The notes below the pieces were generated by a model that saw only the letters and a list, made by a program, of their open reading frames with translations, searched no databases and was not told the origin of the DNA. Shown piece after piece: positions 37,957-46,766 of a stretch of DNA of 64,000 bases; within the stretch, counting starts at the first letter, position 1, and each line of letters starts with the position of its first letter. Origin of the DNA: Polyangiaceae bacterium (GTDB taxonomy: Bacteria > Myxococcota_A > Polyangia > Polyangiales > Polyangiaceae); the NCBI GenBank assembly GCA_016715885.1, contig JADJXL010000015.1, positions 620,001 to 684,000 on the forward strand, read 5' to 3'. The translations under genes and the position numbers were made by a program.

Positions 37957-38658
37957 CTAGTCCTCCAAATCCTTGTACCCCACCGGCGGTTCGGTCAGCT
38001 TTGCCGCCTTCGCCGCGCCTCGAAACACATAATCCGAATAGCTGTACGGCCCGTCCGACCAAACCAAAAAGTCCGTTTCGAGGACCCCATTCGGTGCACC
38101 AAGGCATAATTCGGGCACCGTAATCAGCGGCCCTTCTTGGTACACCGGCGCCGACGCATCCACTTCCTCTTGCGCTTCTTCCATCGCTTCGAGCGCCCCG
38201 CGATGCCGATCCGCATCGAGCTCGTCGACCGGATAAAGCTCCCAATCGAGCAAAATCAGCTCGGGATGCGGAGGTTCGTCCGCGGATGCATCGAACGGCT
38301 CATGCTCGATCGCCGGCAAACCAAGCTTTTCAATGGCTTCTCGCAATCGATCCTTGCGCCGCTCGGCGTCCGGTCCCGGTGTCCAGAATGCCCGGAAGAC
38401 CGCCATGATTTCATCGAGGCTCGCCGAACGCCACAAAGAAGGGTCCCGCGACTCTGGCTCGAGGTTCTTTTCTTTTCGCCGCCGCTCTTCGAAGACGCTC
38501 GCATGCGGCGCAAATTGCGGCAAATCGGCAAGCGTTTGGTCGATGGTGAAATGAAGCCGATGATCGACTTCGCGAACGTAACGATGTTTGCCAAGCGCGC
38601 GCAAAAGCCGTTCGATATCATCGATCGTACGCGCCGAGAATGACCATGCGAGCATCAT
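37957..38658 (-). CDS. Hypothetical protein, acidic, function unknown
   Basis: A 233-residue soluble, Asp/Glu-rich protein (DDIERLLRALGKHRYVREVDHRL, EAMEEAQEEVDASAPVYQEG) with no signal peptide or known motif. ATG 38658 is chosen because GGAG lies about 5 bases upstream and because it leaves 17 bases after the stop of the upstream lipoprotein gene; the frame opens back to 38790. It forms a short minus-strand unit with that gene. Confidence 0.65.
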   Translation of the reverse strand: MMLAWSFSARTIDDIERLLRALGKHRYVREVDHRLHFTIDQTLADLPQFAPHASVFEERRRKEKNLEPESRDPSLWRSASLDEIMAVFRAFWTPGPDAERRKDRLREAIEKLGLPAIEHEPFDASADEPPHPELILLDWELYPVDELDADRHRGALEAMEEAQEEVDASAPVYQEGPLITVPELCLGAPNGVLETDFLVWSDGPYSYSDYVFRGAAKAAKLTEPPVGYKDLED

Positions 38659-38675
38659 GAGAAACTCCGAACCAA

Positions 38676-38969
38676 TTACTTTTTGCAAGACGTGCGCGCA
38701 CCAATCTTGGCGGCGCTCACGTCGACCACACATTTCGACACGCAGGCGTCGATCATGGCCGCCTTGGTCCCAACGCACATCTTCTGACACGCATCACGAA
38801 GCGCAGCCTTCATGACCGGCCCCTCTTCGCCTTCGCCTTTCGCCGTCGCCTTGAACGTGCCCGTGCCTGCCGTCACCTCGCTGGTGCACTCGACCGAGCG
38901 CTTGCATCCAGGTGCCGCAGCCAAAAGCGCAAAAACAACCATTCCAGTCCACGACATCGAGCGGTGCAT
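38676..38969 (-). CDS. Small Cys-rich lipoprotein, function unknown
   Basis: A 97-residue protein with a lipoprotein-like signal (MVVFALLAAAPGC, lipobox Cys near residue 22) and a mature part with five further cysteines (ECTSE, DACQKMC, DACVSKC, TSC), spaced as for disulfides in the periplasm or outer membrane. No family recognised. Met1 or Met5 (38957) may be the start; no strong ribosome-binding site is visible. Confidence 0.65.
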   Translation of the reverse strand: MHRSMSWTGMVVFALLAAAPGCKRSVECTSEVTAGTGTFKATAKGEGEEGPVMKAALRDACQKMCVGTKAAMIDACVSKCVVDVSAAKIGARTSCKK

Positions 38970-39005
38970 GCAGGCACCACTGCACCGAAATGCGCCGGAT
39001 GTCTA

Positions 39006-40463
39006 CTAGGAAGATGCAGCCGCAGGTGCCCACGTGCCATGAAAGCCCGGCGGCACGTGATGCGGCAAGCGTAGTCGACAAACAGTGTCGAGCGTCCGGG
39101 CATCGAGGATGAATAGATCGCTGCGATGCACCTCCGGCACATACGCCAGCGTCGTGACCCAGCCATCGTCTTCGGATGAACCACCAGGATTCGGAACGAA
39201 AAGCGCTTCGCCGACCAGAGCATCCAGCTCCCGATACGTCGACGTCTTCGCGGTTGTGTCGAACCGCGCGATTCCCGTGAAATTCGTGCGATCCGAACCG
39301 ACGGGCGTCGAGGGAGACCACGCAAAACGATATGGTCGCCCGTGATGGGATGGGTGAATCGAAGGAAGCTCGCCCAGGTTCTGCCCCAGCGATTCTTCCG
39401 TCACGACCCGTTTGTCGGGATCGATGATGAATCGCGTGAAAAAAGGACCCATGTTCCTATCGCGCCGTTCGATCTTGTCTCGAGGTCCAGGCAATCTCGG
39501 ATATTCGAGGTACTTGAAGCCGTCGATGACGACATGCCTTCCGTCTTCGAAGGCATTCGTGAAATGAAAAACGAAACAAGGCGGCATTTCGAGCCGAATG
39601 GGATCCCCACCCGAGCGCGGAACGAGCAGCACGATGGTGGGCGCGTTCGTGAATTGCAAACCCGTCTCGACGGTGGTTTTCCCAAGCAGCGTGGTTTTCA
39701 TGTCGAGCACGGTTTTGCAAAGCAAATAGGCTCGATAGGTTGGAGTTACCACGAAATCGTGAAGGAAAACGGTCTCTGACAATTGAACGAAGTTGGGCGC
39801 CGACATCCTCCCTTCGGAATCGATTTCGTATTGCATCAGCTTGGCACCTCGAGGGTCGACGACGCTGCCGAAATTGAGCATTGCGCCACGATCGAGGTCC
39901 CGTCGAGGGTGCGCCGAAAAGGGGTAATGTTTTCCGGTGATTGGGGTCAGGAGATTACGTTTTCTTACGAGATTTCCCTGGCCGTCCCAAGGCCCGATCG
40001 TGCTGAGCGTCGCGGGATCGATTTCGTAGGGAACTCCGCCTTCCCACAGGGCGAGCAGTTTGCTGGAGTGGAACGCGACGGACGTATTGGCGGCATTTTT
40101 GAATTTCAAATCGAAAGCATTTTTCCACACGCCGCCGGGAATGTTCGTGCCAAAACCTCGATAAAGAATTCGGCCCGCATTCTCTTCTTCGATGAATTCT
40201 TTCGTGCGCACGAAACGGCTTCGATACAAAACTCGATTCTGCTCGAACGCGAAACGAACCAAAAATCCATCGCCATCGAATACGTGACCATAAGGCACGC
40301 CACCGCATTCGAATCGCCCCGGACCATTGCGAAAGAGCACTCCGCGCATGGACGCCGGTATCGATCCTTCGATCACGTCCAGCGTTACGTCCGTCGCTTC
40401 TTTGGCATTCTCGTGCGCGCGCAGGTAACCAGCAGCCCAGTCTACGTCAGTTTCGTTTTTCAC
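39006..40463 (-). CDS. Carotenoid oxygenase (RPE65/CCD family)
   Basis: A 485-residue iron-dependent dioxygenase-type protein. The four iron-binding histidines are recognisable in the SAHPRRD, FLHDFVVT, FHFTNAFED and GFHGTW segments, spread along a seven-bladed propeller sequence. The N-terminal FRNGPGRFECGGVPYGHVFDGDG is diagnostic of carotenoid cleavage enzymes. The substrate (carotenoid, apocarotenoid or stilbene-like) cannot be read from sequence, and no carotenoid synthesis gene is nearby. Confidence 0.93.
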   Translation of the reverse strand: MKNETDVDWAAGYLRAHENAKEATDVTLDVIEGSIPASMRGVLFRNGPGRFECGGVPYGHVFDGDGFLVRFAFEQNRVLYRSRFVRTKEFIEEENAGRILYRGFGTNIPGGVWKNAFDLKFKNAANTSVAFHSSKLLALWEGGVPYEIDPATLSTIGPWDGQGNLVRKRNLLTPITGKHYPFSAHPRRDLDRGAMLNFGSVVDPRGAKLMQYEIDSEGRMSAPNFVQLSETVFLHDFVVTPTYRAYLLCKTVLDMKTTLLGKTTVETGLQFTNAPTIVLLVPRSGGDPIRLEMPPCFVFHFTNAFEDGRHVVIDGFKYLEYPRLPGPRDKIERRDRNMGPFFTRFIIDPDKRVVTEESLGQNLGELPSIHPSHHGRPYRFAWSPSTPVGSDRTNFTGIARFDTTAKTSTYRELDALVGEALFVPNPGGSSEDDGWVTTLAYVPEVHRSDLFILDARTLDTVCRLRLPHHVPPGFHGTWAPAAASS

Positions 40464-40505
40464 AGGCGCGAAGCTTAACCGATGCGGGCGGATTGGTCGA
40501 TCGAT

Positions 40506-40874
40506 TCAATTGTTTTTTGCTGGGGCCGATTGCTGGTTCGGCATTTGCCAGCCGCCGGGAACCCAACCGAGCGTCCCGTCGGGCAGTTGCACGATTTTCG
40601 CGTGCGCATAATGAGCGCCCGTCGGAGGAACCTCCCACCTTCCGCGTTGCCATACCCAACGCCGCCTGTCCCATATCCACGCGCCATCGATCCAAACGAC
40701 TCGATCTCCCGCTTTGGGCGGCACGATTTCAGGTCGGGCAGGCGGAGGCGGATAAGGAACAGTGATGGACGTCGTCGATTCGTTCGCCCCCATTTTCGGC
40801 AGCGGCAATGCCGATTTGTTGCACGCCGAAAGCACGAGGCTTCCGGACAACATCAAGAGTCCGCGGATATCCAC
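40506..40874 (-). CDS. YXWGXW-like repeat lipoprotein
   Basis: A 122-residue lipoprotein. The signal peptide ends in LVLSAC; the mature part has a Pro-rich stretch (TVPYPPPPARPEIVPP), then Trp-rich repeats (WIDGAWIWDRRRWVWQRGRW) as in the YXWGXW family of surface proteins. GTG 40874 gives a normal-length signal peptide; ATG 40853 would overlap the prepilin peptidase stop (TGATG) but leave only ten residues before the lipobox Cys. Either way translation is probably coupled to the upstream gene. Confidence 0.72.
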   Translation of the reverse strand: MDIRGLLMLSGSLVLSACNKSALPLPKMGANESTTSITVPYPPPPARPEIVPPKAGDRVVWIDGAWIWDRRRWVWQRGRWEVPPTGAHYAHAKIVQLPDGTLGWVPGGWQMPNQQSAPAKNN

Positions 40875-41863
40875 GAAACGTACACCTCGATGAATTGACG
40901 GCCAAAAAATAAAAATTCGAGCGTCGCGAGCGCCAAAAACGGGCCGAATGCCATGCGCGCTTGGCCCAAACCTTCGCCGGCTTCCTCCATGAGCGGATCC
41001 TTCTCCAATTCTTTTTCCACCTCGGCTCGTTCCTCCGGCGACAGCTTTTCCAGCTCGGCGCGAAGCTCCTCCCGTTCCTTGCGCACAGCTTCGGGCTCTT
41101 CGATCTTTCCTTGCAAGCTCAGCGTGCCAATGGCCGCGAGCGTTCCTTGCACGGCACCTGCACAAAGCACGACGATCGCGCCGATCCATCCAAACCACGC
41201 GCCCGCGAGCATCAAGAGCTTCGCATCGCCGAGGCCCATGCCCGCACCACCTCGAAGCTTCGGGTAGATCACGACAAACGGCAGAAACACGACGCCGAAC
41301 CCAACGCCCGCACCGAGCAGTGAATCGAGGAACGTCATGTCGCGGAAAGACGCCGTCGCGAGGCCGAGTACGGCGCCTCCGATCGTGATCTGATCGGGCA
41401 AAATCATGTGCTCGAGGTCGATGAACGCGGCTGCGACGAGGCCCAAGACGAGCGCGAGATCGGCGACGTAAATCGCGCCAGCTCGTGCAAGCGGGGTGCT
41501 CGGAGGCAAAGACAAGATGATGACGTGAACGATGGCGACGGAGAGCAGGCCGCCGATGGCTTCGACGATGGGATATCGGGGAGAAACTTTGACGCCACAA
41601 CATCGCGCTTTGCCGCGCAAGAGGAGCCAGCCGAGCACGGGAACGTTGTCCCAAGGTCGAATGGGTTTTTCACACGCCGGACAACGCGACGGCGGATGCA
41701 CGACGCTCATGCCGCGAGGTACGCGGTAGATCACGACGTTGAGGAAACTTCCCCAAATGAGGCCGAAAAACAGGGTAAAACCGTAGAGCAGCCAGAGAGG
41801 CAGGTCGCCGAGGAACAGCAAGGGACGACGAGCATAGCGCGCCGTTTTGGACGAAGCGCGCAT
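40853..41863 (-). CDS. pilD: Prepilin leader peptidase / N-methyltransferase (A24)
   Basis: A 336-residue inner-membrane aspartic protease for type IV pilin-like signal peptides. The N-terminal methyltransferase part has CPACEKPIRPWDNVPVLGWLLLRG and a second cysteine pair written ARCC in place of CxxC. Catalytic aspartates are in AFIDLEHMILPD and GLGDAKLL. An unusual charged insertion of about 50 residues (KIEEPEAVRKEREEL and on) splits the C-terminal membrane spans. ATG 41863 is chosen; the frame opens to 42043 but would overlap the divergent lipoprotein gene. Confidence 0.9.
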   Translation of the reverse strand: MRASSKTARYARRPLLFLGDLPLWLLYGFTLFFGLIWGSFLNVVIYRVPRGMSVVHPPSRCPACEKPIRPWDNVPVLGWLLLRGKARCCGVKVSPRYPIVEAIGGLLSVAIVHVIILSLPPSTPLARAGAIYVADLALVLGLVAAAFIDLEHMILPDQITIGGAVLGLATASFRDMTFLDSLLGAGVGFGVVFLPFVVIYPKLRGGAGMGLGDAKLLMLAGAWFGWIGAIVVLCAGAVQGTLAAIGTLSLQGKIEEPEAVRKEREELRAELEKLSPEERAEVEKELEKDPLMEEAGEGLGQARMAFGPFLALATLEFLFFGRQFIEVYVSWISADS

Positions 41864-41906
41864 CGAGTGGCATAACCGACCGGGCCCAAGCTCCGCCTCG
41901 ATCTGC

Positions 41907-43136
41907 ATGACTTCGATCTCGCCCCTGACGCTTGTTTCGTGCTGTCTCGCGCTGCTGCCTCTGGCAGGTTGTCGCAGCGGTTCATCGACGGATGCCGCGG
42001 CAAACGACGCAGGTCCGAAGGAAGTCCTCACCGCGAAGGGCAAAGTGCTGGAAGCCGCCGAAAATCAGGCTGATCCAGATGCGGGGACGAAGGCACAGGC
42101 GGCACAAAAAGAACGCGTCGACATCCCCGAAGGGTCGATGGTCGCAGGGTCCGTACCGGGTGACAAAGGTCGCGATCCGGTGCTCGAACCGGCCGAGATG
42201 GAAGTGGACATCGGCGCGTTCACCATCGATCGTTATTTGTACCCCAACGATCCGACCAAACCCCCGGTCACGGGCGTATCGCGCGCGAAAGCTGCTGAAC
42301 TGTGTGAGCAAGCAGGAGGCAGGCTGTGCACGGAGCTCGAGTGGGAACGTGCATGCAAAGGGCCCGAAGGTACGACGTACGCAGGCTCGTCCGCGTGGGA
42401 TGCCAAGTGCGCGAAGGAGCCGACGTCGTGTGCATCGGGCTTCGGCGTGCTCGGCATGGGAGCGGCGCACCGCGAGTGGACGTCGAGCGAGGTGCAGCCG
42501 ATCGAAGACATGCAGCCTCGTGCGGCGGCGGTGCGAGGTGCGTCGGCCAAGGCGACTGCAACGGATCATCGATGCGCGCGTCGCACGGCGATCGATCCGG
42601 CGGCAACCGCGGCGGACCTTGGTTTTCGGTGCTGTCGAGGTGCGCCGAATGCGGTGCAAATACCGTCGCCCAAGTGGGATCAGACGTACAAGCGCGTGGA
42701 AATTGCGCCGAGTGACCTTGCCGAGATGTTCACGTCCGTCCCGGCACTCGCGTCGCTCGGCACGAACCTCACGTACTTCAAAGAGCCCGACGACGTGAAC
42801 TCGGTCCTCGCGCGGGGCGATGCGGGCACGGCGCCGGCAAATACGGTGCTGACGACGTCGGCGCTGGCGTGGAATCCGGTGCCTGGTGAGCAAATCGTCG
42901 TGGTTGCGGGTCGAGCTGACAAGGATTCGTTCATCGTGGCGATGCATCGCTTGCCAAAGGATCGCTACCGCATTGCTTCGACGCTCGTGCTGAAGAACGA
43001 GAAAGGCCCCGTGGTGCTCGGCTTCAATGGTTACGTGCGCAAGCGTTTGTCCTGGGCGACGTGCTGGGATTGTCGCGGTGAGTCGGGCAACGTGACGTAC
43101 AGAGACGACGGTCGGGTCGTCATCACGCAAAAATGA
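41907..43136 (+). CDS. FGE/SUMF1-like lipoprotein
   Basis: A 409-residue lipoprotein (signal LALLPLAGC). Residues about 80-260 resemble the formylglycine-generating enzyme fold: IGAFTIDRYLYPN, then VSRAKAAELCEQAGGRLCTELEWERACKGP, and at the end DLGFRCCRG. Only parts of the fold are conserved, so sulfatase-activating chemistry is unlikely and a binding role is possible. The C-terminal about 150 residues are unassigned. ATG 41907 is chosen because the signal peptide starts there. Its stop overlaps the next start (ATGA). Confidence 0.8.
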   Translation: MTSISPLTLVSCCLALLPLAGCRSGSSTDAAANDAGPKEVLTAKGKVLEAAENQADPDAGTKAQAAQKERVDIPEGSMVAGSVPGDKGRDPVLEPAEMEVDIGAFTIDRYLYPNDPTKPPVTGVSRAKAAELCEQAGGRLCTELEWERACKGPEGTTYAGSSAWDAKCAKEPTSCASGFGVLGMGAAHREWTSSEVQPIEDMQPRAAAVRGASAKATATDHRCARRTAIDPAATAADLGFRCCRGAPNAVQIPSPKWDQTYKRVEIAPSDLAEMFTSVPALASLGTNLTYFKEPDDVNSVLARGDAGTAPANTVLTTSALAWNPVPGEQIVVVAGRADKDSFIVAMHRLPKDRYRIASTLVLKNEKGPVVLGFNGYVRKRLSWATCWDCRGESGNVTYRDDGRVVITQK

Positions 43137-43615
43137 CCAGCGAGAAGGCTTCGGGATTGTCCTCGTCCACCGCGATCTTGCTTGGCAGCGGCATCATCGC
43201 GCTCGGCCTTTATTTCGGCCTGCGCAGCAGCAAAAGCGACGTGCCCCCGATGCTTCCACCAGCAGCGGGTCCCGCGGTCGATCGAGCGCCTCTTGCACCG
43301 GCCAAGCCGGCACCTTTCGTGGACAAAGCAAAGGTTGCGAAGGATGCCGCCGCGGCGCTCGACAGACACAAGAAGGCGCTTACCGAAACGTGCGTGGCAC
43401 CCGCGCTGGCGAAGAAGCCGGATCCTCCGACGGTGAAGTATCTTTTCAACATCACCTTCGACGCAGCGGGTAGGCCCATCGCCCGCGGAGTGGTCGAAGA
43501 TCGAGCGACATCGCGCCCGGAAGTGCTCACCTGCATCAGCGACAACTTCCCGGTCATCCAGGTGCCGCCGCCCGGTCAATCGGTGCTCGTGGACGTGCCG
43601 CTGGAACTGCCCTGA
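43133..43615 (+). CDS. Single-span membrane protein, TonB/AgmX C-terminal-like
   Basis: A 160-residue protein with a short cytoplasmic start, one membrane span (AILLGSGIIALGLYFGL), a Pro/Ala-rich linker and a periplasmic domain. The domain contains VKYLFNITFDAAGRPIARGVVEDR and ends VPPPGQSVLVDVPLEL, similar to the TonB/AgmX C-terminal domains found in myxobacteria. A role in envelope contact is inferred. It overlaps the upstream FGE-like gene and is probably co-translated with it. Confidence 0.7.
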   Translation: MTSEKASGLSSSTAILLGSGIIALGLYFGLRSSKSDVPPMLPPAAGPAVDRAPLAPAKPAPFVDKAKVAKDAAAALDRHKKALTETCVAPALAKKPDPPTVKYLFNITFDAAGRPIARGVVEDRATSRPEVLTCISDNFPVIQVPPPGQSVLVDVPLELP

Positions 43616-43619
43616 TCGG

Positions 43620-44006
43620 TCAGGGTGAACAGAGATAGTCGCGGTAATGGTTGTAGTACTTCACGAGTCGTTCGGTCACGTCGGCGAACTCGGCAAAGTC
43701 GAGCGATTCCGTCGGCAGCTCGGCGCAAAGAACGACCTCGCCTTGCTCGCCCTTCGCGAACTTGGCGATGCGCATGTCGCGGTTCAGCAAGAGCAGTCGT
43801 CGAGGCAGCTCGGAAGAAGGATTCACGTCCGCAGGCAGCACGGGCAGTAGCGACAAGAGCACCCAGTGCTCGCTGCATTGGATGTAGTACGGAGGGAGCG
43901 TCGTGCTGTTGGCTCTCCGCGGCGAGACGCGCAGCATCTTCTCACCCTCGGACTTGACCTCATAATCGAGCTTCTCGAGCCACGTACGGATCGTCGCTAC
44001 GTCCAT
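43620..44006 (-). CDS. YbjN/type III chaperone-like protein
   Basis: A 128-residue soluble protein with an alpha-beta pattern: a helix (ATIRTWLEKLDYEVK), a strand-rich centre, then LPRRLLLLNRDMRIAKFAKGEQGEVVLCAELP and a final helix (FAEFADVTERLVKYY). This resembles the YbjN / type III secretion chaperone fold. Function unknown. ATG 44006 is preferred over a TTG at 44015. It is in line with the histidine-kinase-like gene upstream. Confidence 0.65.
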   Translation of the reverse strand: MDVATIRTWLEKLDYEVKSEGEKMLRVSPRRANSTTLPPYYIQCSEHWVLLSLLPVLPADVNPSSELPRRLLLLNRDMRIAKFAKGEQGEVVLCAELPTESLDFAEFADVTERLVKYYNHYRDYLCSP

Positions 44007-44048
44007 CGCGGGCAAGCCTAGTACATCGGACGGAAAGTTCGTAGCGGC

Positions 44049-44747
44049 TTACGCGATTTGTTTGTCGTCGGTTCGCAAGGCGAGCTCGAGCGTCACCGTG
44101 TTGCCGTCCTCGTGCCGCACATCGACGCGACCACCGAGCGCTGCGGCTGCGATGCGTGCGCAGTGCAGCGAGAGCCCTCGGCCAAACGCCGACTGTAGCT
44201 GCCGACTGCGCGACGGATGGGCGGATGCCTGAGCAGATTCGGGACGCGCCGCAAATTGCACGTGCACGCCGATGGGATCCGTTTTCATCACGGAAACGAC
44301 GATCTCCGTTCGACGCACAGCTCGCTCGATCGCAAATGCCAGCAGATTGTCGAGTGCCCGTGCACAAAGGTCACGATCGGCTTCGACGAACACGTCTCCC
44401 GGCCCGACCGCATCGTGCAGCACGAGCTTCACTTCGGACGATTCGGCCTGTTTGCAAAGCCGCGCGACGGCATCCTTCGCGCTCGACGCAACATCGATCG
44501 AAAACTGCCTACCCGGCGACAGGTTGGGCCGCGCGAGCATGCCGAGGTTGCCGACGAGATGCCGCAGCATCTCGCAGAGCATGTGCGCGTCGGACAGCGT
44601 CTCCACGACGTCGGGCGACTGCGATGGCCCAAGCGTCGATTCGAGAAATCGTAGGTTTGTCCCAAGCGCTGCAATGGGGTTGTTCAAGTCGTGCACCATC
44701 ACGGCGACGACTTCATGAAGCGCAATGTCACCGATCTCCTCGGACAT
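44049..44747 (-). CDS. Degenerate histidine-kinase-like protein
   Basis: A 232-residue cytoplasmic protein. Residues about 12-75 form a dimerisation/phosphotransfer helix pair with the H-box VMVHDLNNPIAALG. The ATPase part has an N-box-like ADRDLCARALDNLLAFAIERA and a G2-like FGRGLSLHCARIAAAALGGRV. The G1 box with its DxGxG is missing (AARPESAQASAHPS stands there). ATP binding is therefore doubtful; it may be a phosphotransfer or scaffold protein. No sensor domain is attached. Confidence 0.75.
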   Translation of the reverse strand: MSEEIGDIALHEVVAVMVHDLNNPIAALGTNLRFLESTLGPSQSPDVVETLSDAHMLCEMLRHLVGNLGMLARPNLSPGRQFSIDVASSAKDAVARLCKQAESSEVKLVLHDAVGPGDVFVEADRDLCARALDNLLAFAIERAVRRTEIVVSVMKTDPIGVHVQFAARPESAQASAHPSRSRQLQSAFGRGLSLHCARIAAAALGGRVDVRHEDGNTVTLELALRTDDKQIA

Positions 44748-44786
44748 GCTTTCCTTCCCATGTGAATGGCCGCGTGTTCATGCAAA

Positions 44787-45863
44787 CTACAGACTAAGCA
44801 CGACCTTTTCGCCGTATTGCGCGATGCGAGATTCGATGAGTGTCAGCAGCGTCATACGACGTTCGTCCAGGGTCATGATCGTTCGAGGTGCAACGAGCCA
44901 CGTCTCGAAGGCTCCAGGCATCAAAACTTCACGCGCTCTTTTGCGATCGAGCTTCAGCAGAGCATCGCGCAGCGTGCGAGGAAACCGAACGACGGGTTTT
45001 AACCGATCGAGCAGCTTCGCTTCGGCTTCGGGAAAGAGTTTGAGCGGAAAAGCACCGTCGGATTCGGCGAGCACGAGCTCCGATGCGGCCTCGTCGAGCG
45101 CCACGCTGCGGCGCATGATGTTGCACGTCAGGTAATCCAGCACGAGCGCTTCGACGTAGTCACGGAGCAGCCCCGGGTTTTCGTCGGGAAACGCTTCGGC
45201 AGACGCGGCCCAGCGTGCCCACGCGCGAGCCTCGGGGGCTTCGTCGAGCACGATGTCTCGACGCACGACGACGTTCCACGCGCGCGCGTCGTCGCCACGC
45301 GAAGGAGCGATCACCAGGGCATCGATGGTCCCGTCGTTCTGTATGGCGGCACGAGCGGACAGATACGCGCGCACATTGGGCTCGCCGTCGAAAAAGGCAC
45401 CAAGCTCGCCCGTGCTCACGCGCCGCAGAACGGTTGCAGGCACGACACGCATCCCGAGCGCGCGCGAGAGGAGCGCATAGGCAAGGGGCCGGCGATACGC
45501 GATGGGACTTTGGTCGAGCGCGAGCCTCAGCGAGACGTGTGCTGCAGTGTCGGAATTCGGGCGTTCGAGCGTCGCATCGAACAGGCCCGGCCTGCTCCAG
45601 CTCACGATTTTCAGGTCTTTGATGGGCGCGGTCCGGAGCTGCCGATGAACGATGTCGTCATCGATTGCAGGAGCGTTTGCCGGCGACGCAGTGCCAGTAG
45701 GAAAAACCTTTGCGCTCGGCACTTTCGCGGATGCCGACGCAATGGGTGCGGATTCCGACGCCGCAGACGATGTCGGAAGCGCTGCGCTGCCGTCCGTCGA
45801 ACGGGGTTCACGTGCGCATGAAGCGAACGACGCGAGCGCCACGACGAGCAGGTGCGATCGCAC
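44787..45863 (-). CDS. Lipoprotein with a degenerate PI3/4-kinase-like fold
   Basis: A 358-residue lipoprotein (signal to FASC, GTG start) with a Ser/Ala/Pro-rich linker to about residue 75. The body follows the bacterial PI3/4-kinase-like / FAM20-like pattern: RRPLAYALLSRALGMRVVPATVLRR, then DYVEALVLDYLTCNIMRR, where active relatives have DYLIxNxDRH, then ESDGAFPL and a helical end. The catalytic Asp of NxDR and the following His are absent, so it looks like a pseudokinase. This resemblance was judged by eye. Confidence 0.6.
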   Translation of the reverse strand: MRSHLLVVALASFASCAREPRSTDGSAALPTSSAASESAPIASASAKVPSAKVFPTGTASPANAPAIDDDIVHRQLRTAPIKDLKIVSWSRPGLFDATLERPNSDTAAHVSLRLALDQSPIAYRRPLAYALLSRALGMRVVPATVLRRVSTGELGAFFDGEPNVRAYLSARAAIQNDGTIDALVIAPSRGDDARAWNVVVRRDIVLDEAPEARAWARWAASAEAFPDENPGLLRDYVEALVLDYLTCNIMRRSVALDEAASELVLAESDGAFPLKLFPEAEAKLLDRLKPVVRFPRTLRDALLKLDRKRAREVLMPGAFETWLVAPRTIMTLDERRMTLLTLIESRIAQYGEKVVLSL

Positions 45864-45872
45864 GGCGGCCGA

Positions 45873-46766
45873 TCATACCTCGACGCGTTCGCGCAAAAAC
45901 CGAAGCACGCGTTCTCGCACGAGGTCTCGGCGTTCGAGCGGCACGATGTGCGTTCCTCCCGCCACCATGAGCAGCTCGCCGCGCGGCATTGCTTTGGCCA
46001 TTTCTTCGGCGTAACGAGCAGGCGTGAACGTGTCGCGATCGCCACCGATGACCAGCGCCGGTACTTCCACCTTGGGCAACAGATCGACGGCCGAATGCTC
46101 TCCGGCAGAGCGCAACATCCGCAAGAACATCGGCACGTCGATGTCGACCATGTGCTGCAGGTACGGCATCACGTCGTCGGGATGAATGGACCGATCGATA
46201 TCGCCTGTGAGCATGGCCAGGCGAAGCGCAACATCGGCGGGCATGCGGCCCCAAAGCGCGCGCACGATCTCCGGGTGCGCGTTCACGCGTTCGATGAGCC
46301 GCGGAAGCACCTTTGCGAGCACGTCCGTGCCTTTGAACGTGTACGTGATGCGTCCCGGCGCCCCGCAAATCAGGACGATTCCGCGCACCTTCTCGGGACG
46401 CAGCCGATACGCCTCCAGCGATACCTGACAACCCATCGAATGACCCACCAGCACCACGGGCGGGTCGCCGATCGATTCGCGCACCGCATCGAGGTCTCGC
46501 GCGTGGTCGACCAGCTCGATGCGCGACGCGTCTGCAGGCGGGCTGCTTCGCCCGTGTCCGCGATAATTCCAGTGCGCAACGGACGCGACCTCGCCGAGGT
46601 CATCCCACAGGTACTTCCAGATGAAGCCGTCGCAAGCGATCCCGTCGGAGAGGACCAACCAAACGTTTCCGGGACCTTTGCGCGACCGCACGAACAAACG
46701 TGTCGCATCGGGAGCGGCGGCGAATGTGGCAGACGGTGGACGCGATGAAGGAGGACGCGTGGTCAA
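45873..46766 (-). CDS. Alpha/beta hydrolase
   Basis: A 297-residue alpha/beta-hydrolase-fold protein. The nucleophile elbow is LVGHSMGCQ (Ser), the acid is probably Asp in GGDRDTFTP, and the His is in GGTHIVPLE. HWNYRGHGRSSPP lies before the elbow, as in many esterases and haloalkane-dehalogenase relatives. Substrate unknown. Start TTG 46766 overlaps the RHH-like gene stop (TTGA); the frame opens at 46862 but that part lies inside the other gene. Confidence 0.87.
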   Translation of the reverse strand: MTTRPPSSRPPSATFAAAPDATRLFVRSRKGPGNVWLVLSDGIACDGFIWKYLWDDLGEVASVAHWNYRGHGRSSPPADASRIELVDHARDLDAVRESIGDPPVVLVGHSMGCQVSLEAYRLRPEKVRGIVLICGAPGRITYTFKGTDVLAKVLPRLIERVNAHPEIVRALWGRMPADVALRLAMLTGDIDRSIHPDDVMPYLQHMVDIDVPMFLRMLRSAGEHSAVDLLPKVEVPALVIGGDRDTFTPARYAEEMAKAMPRGELLMVAGGTHIVPLERRDLVRERVLRFLRERVEV

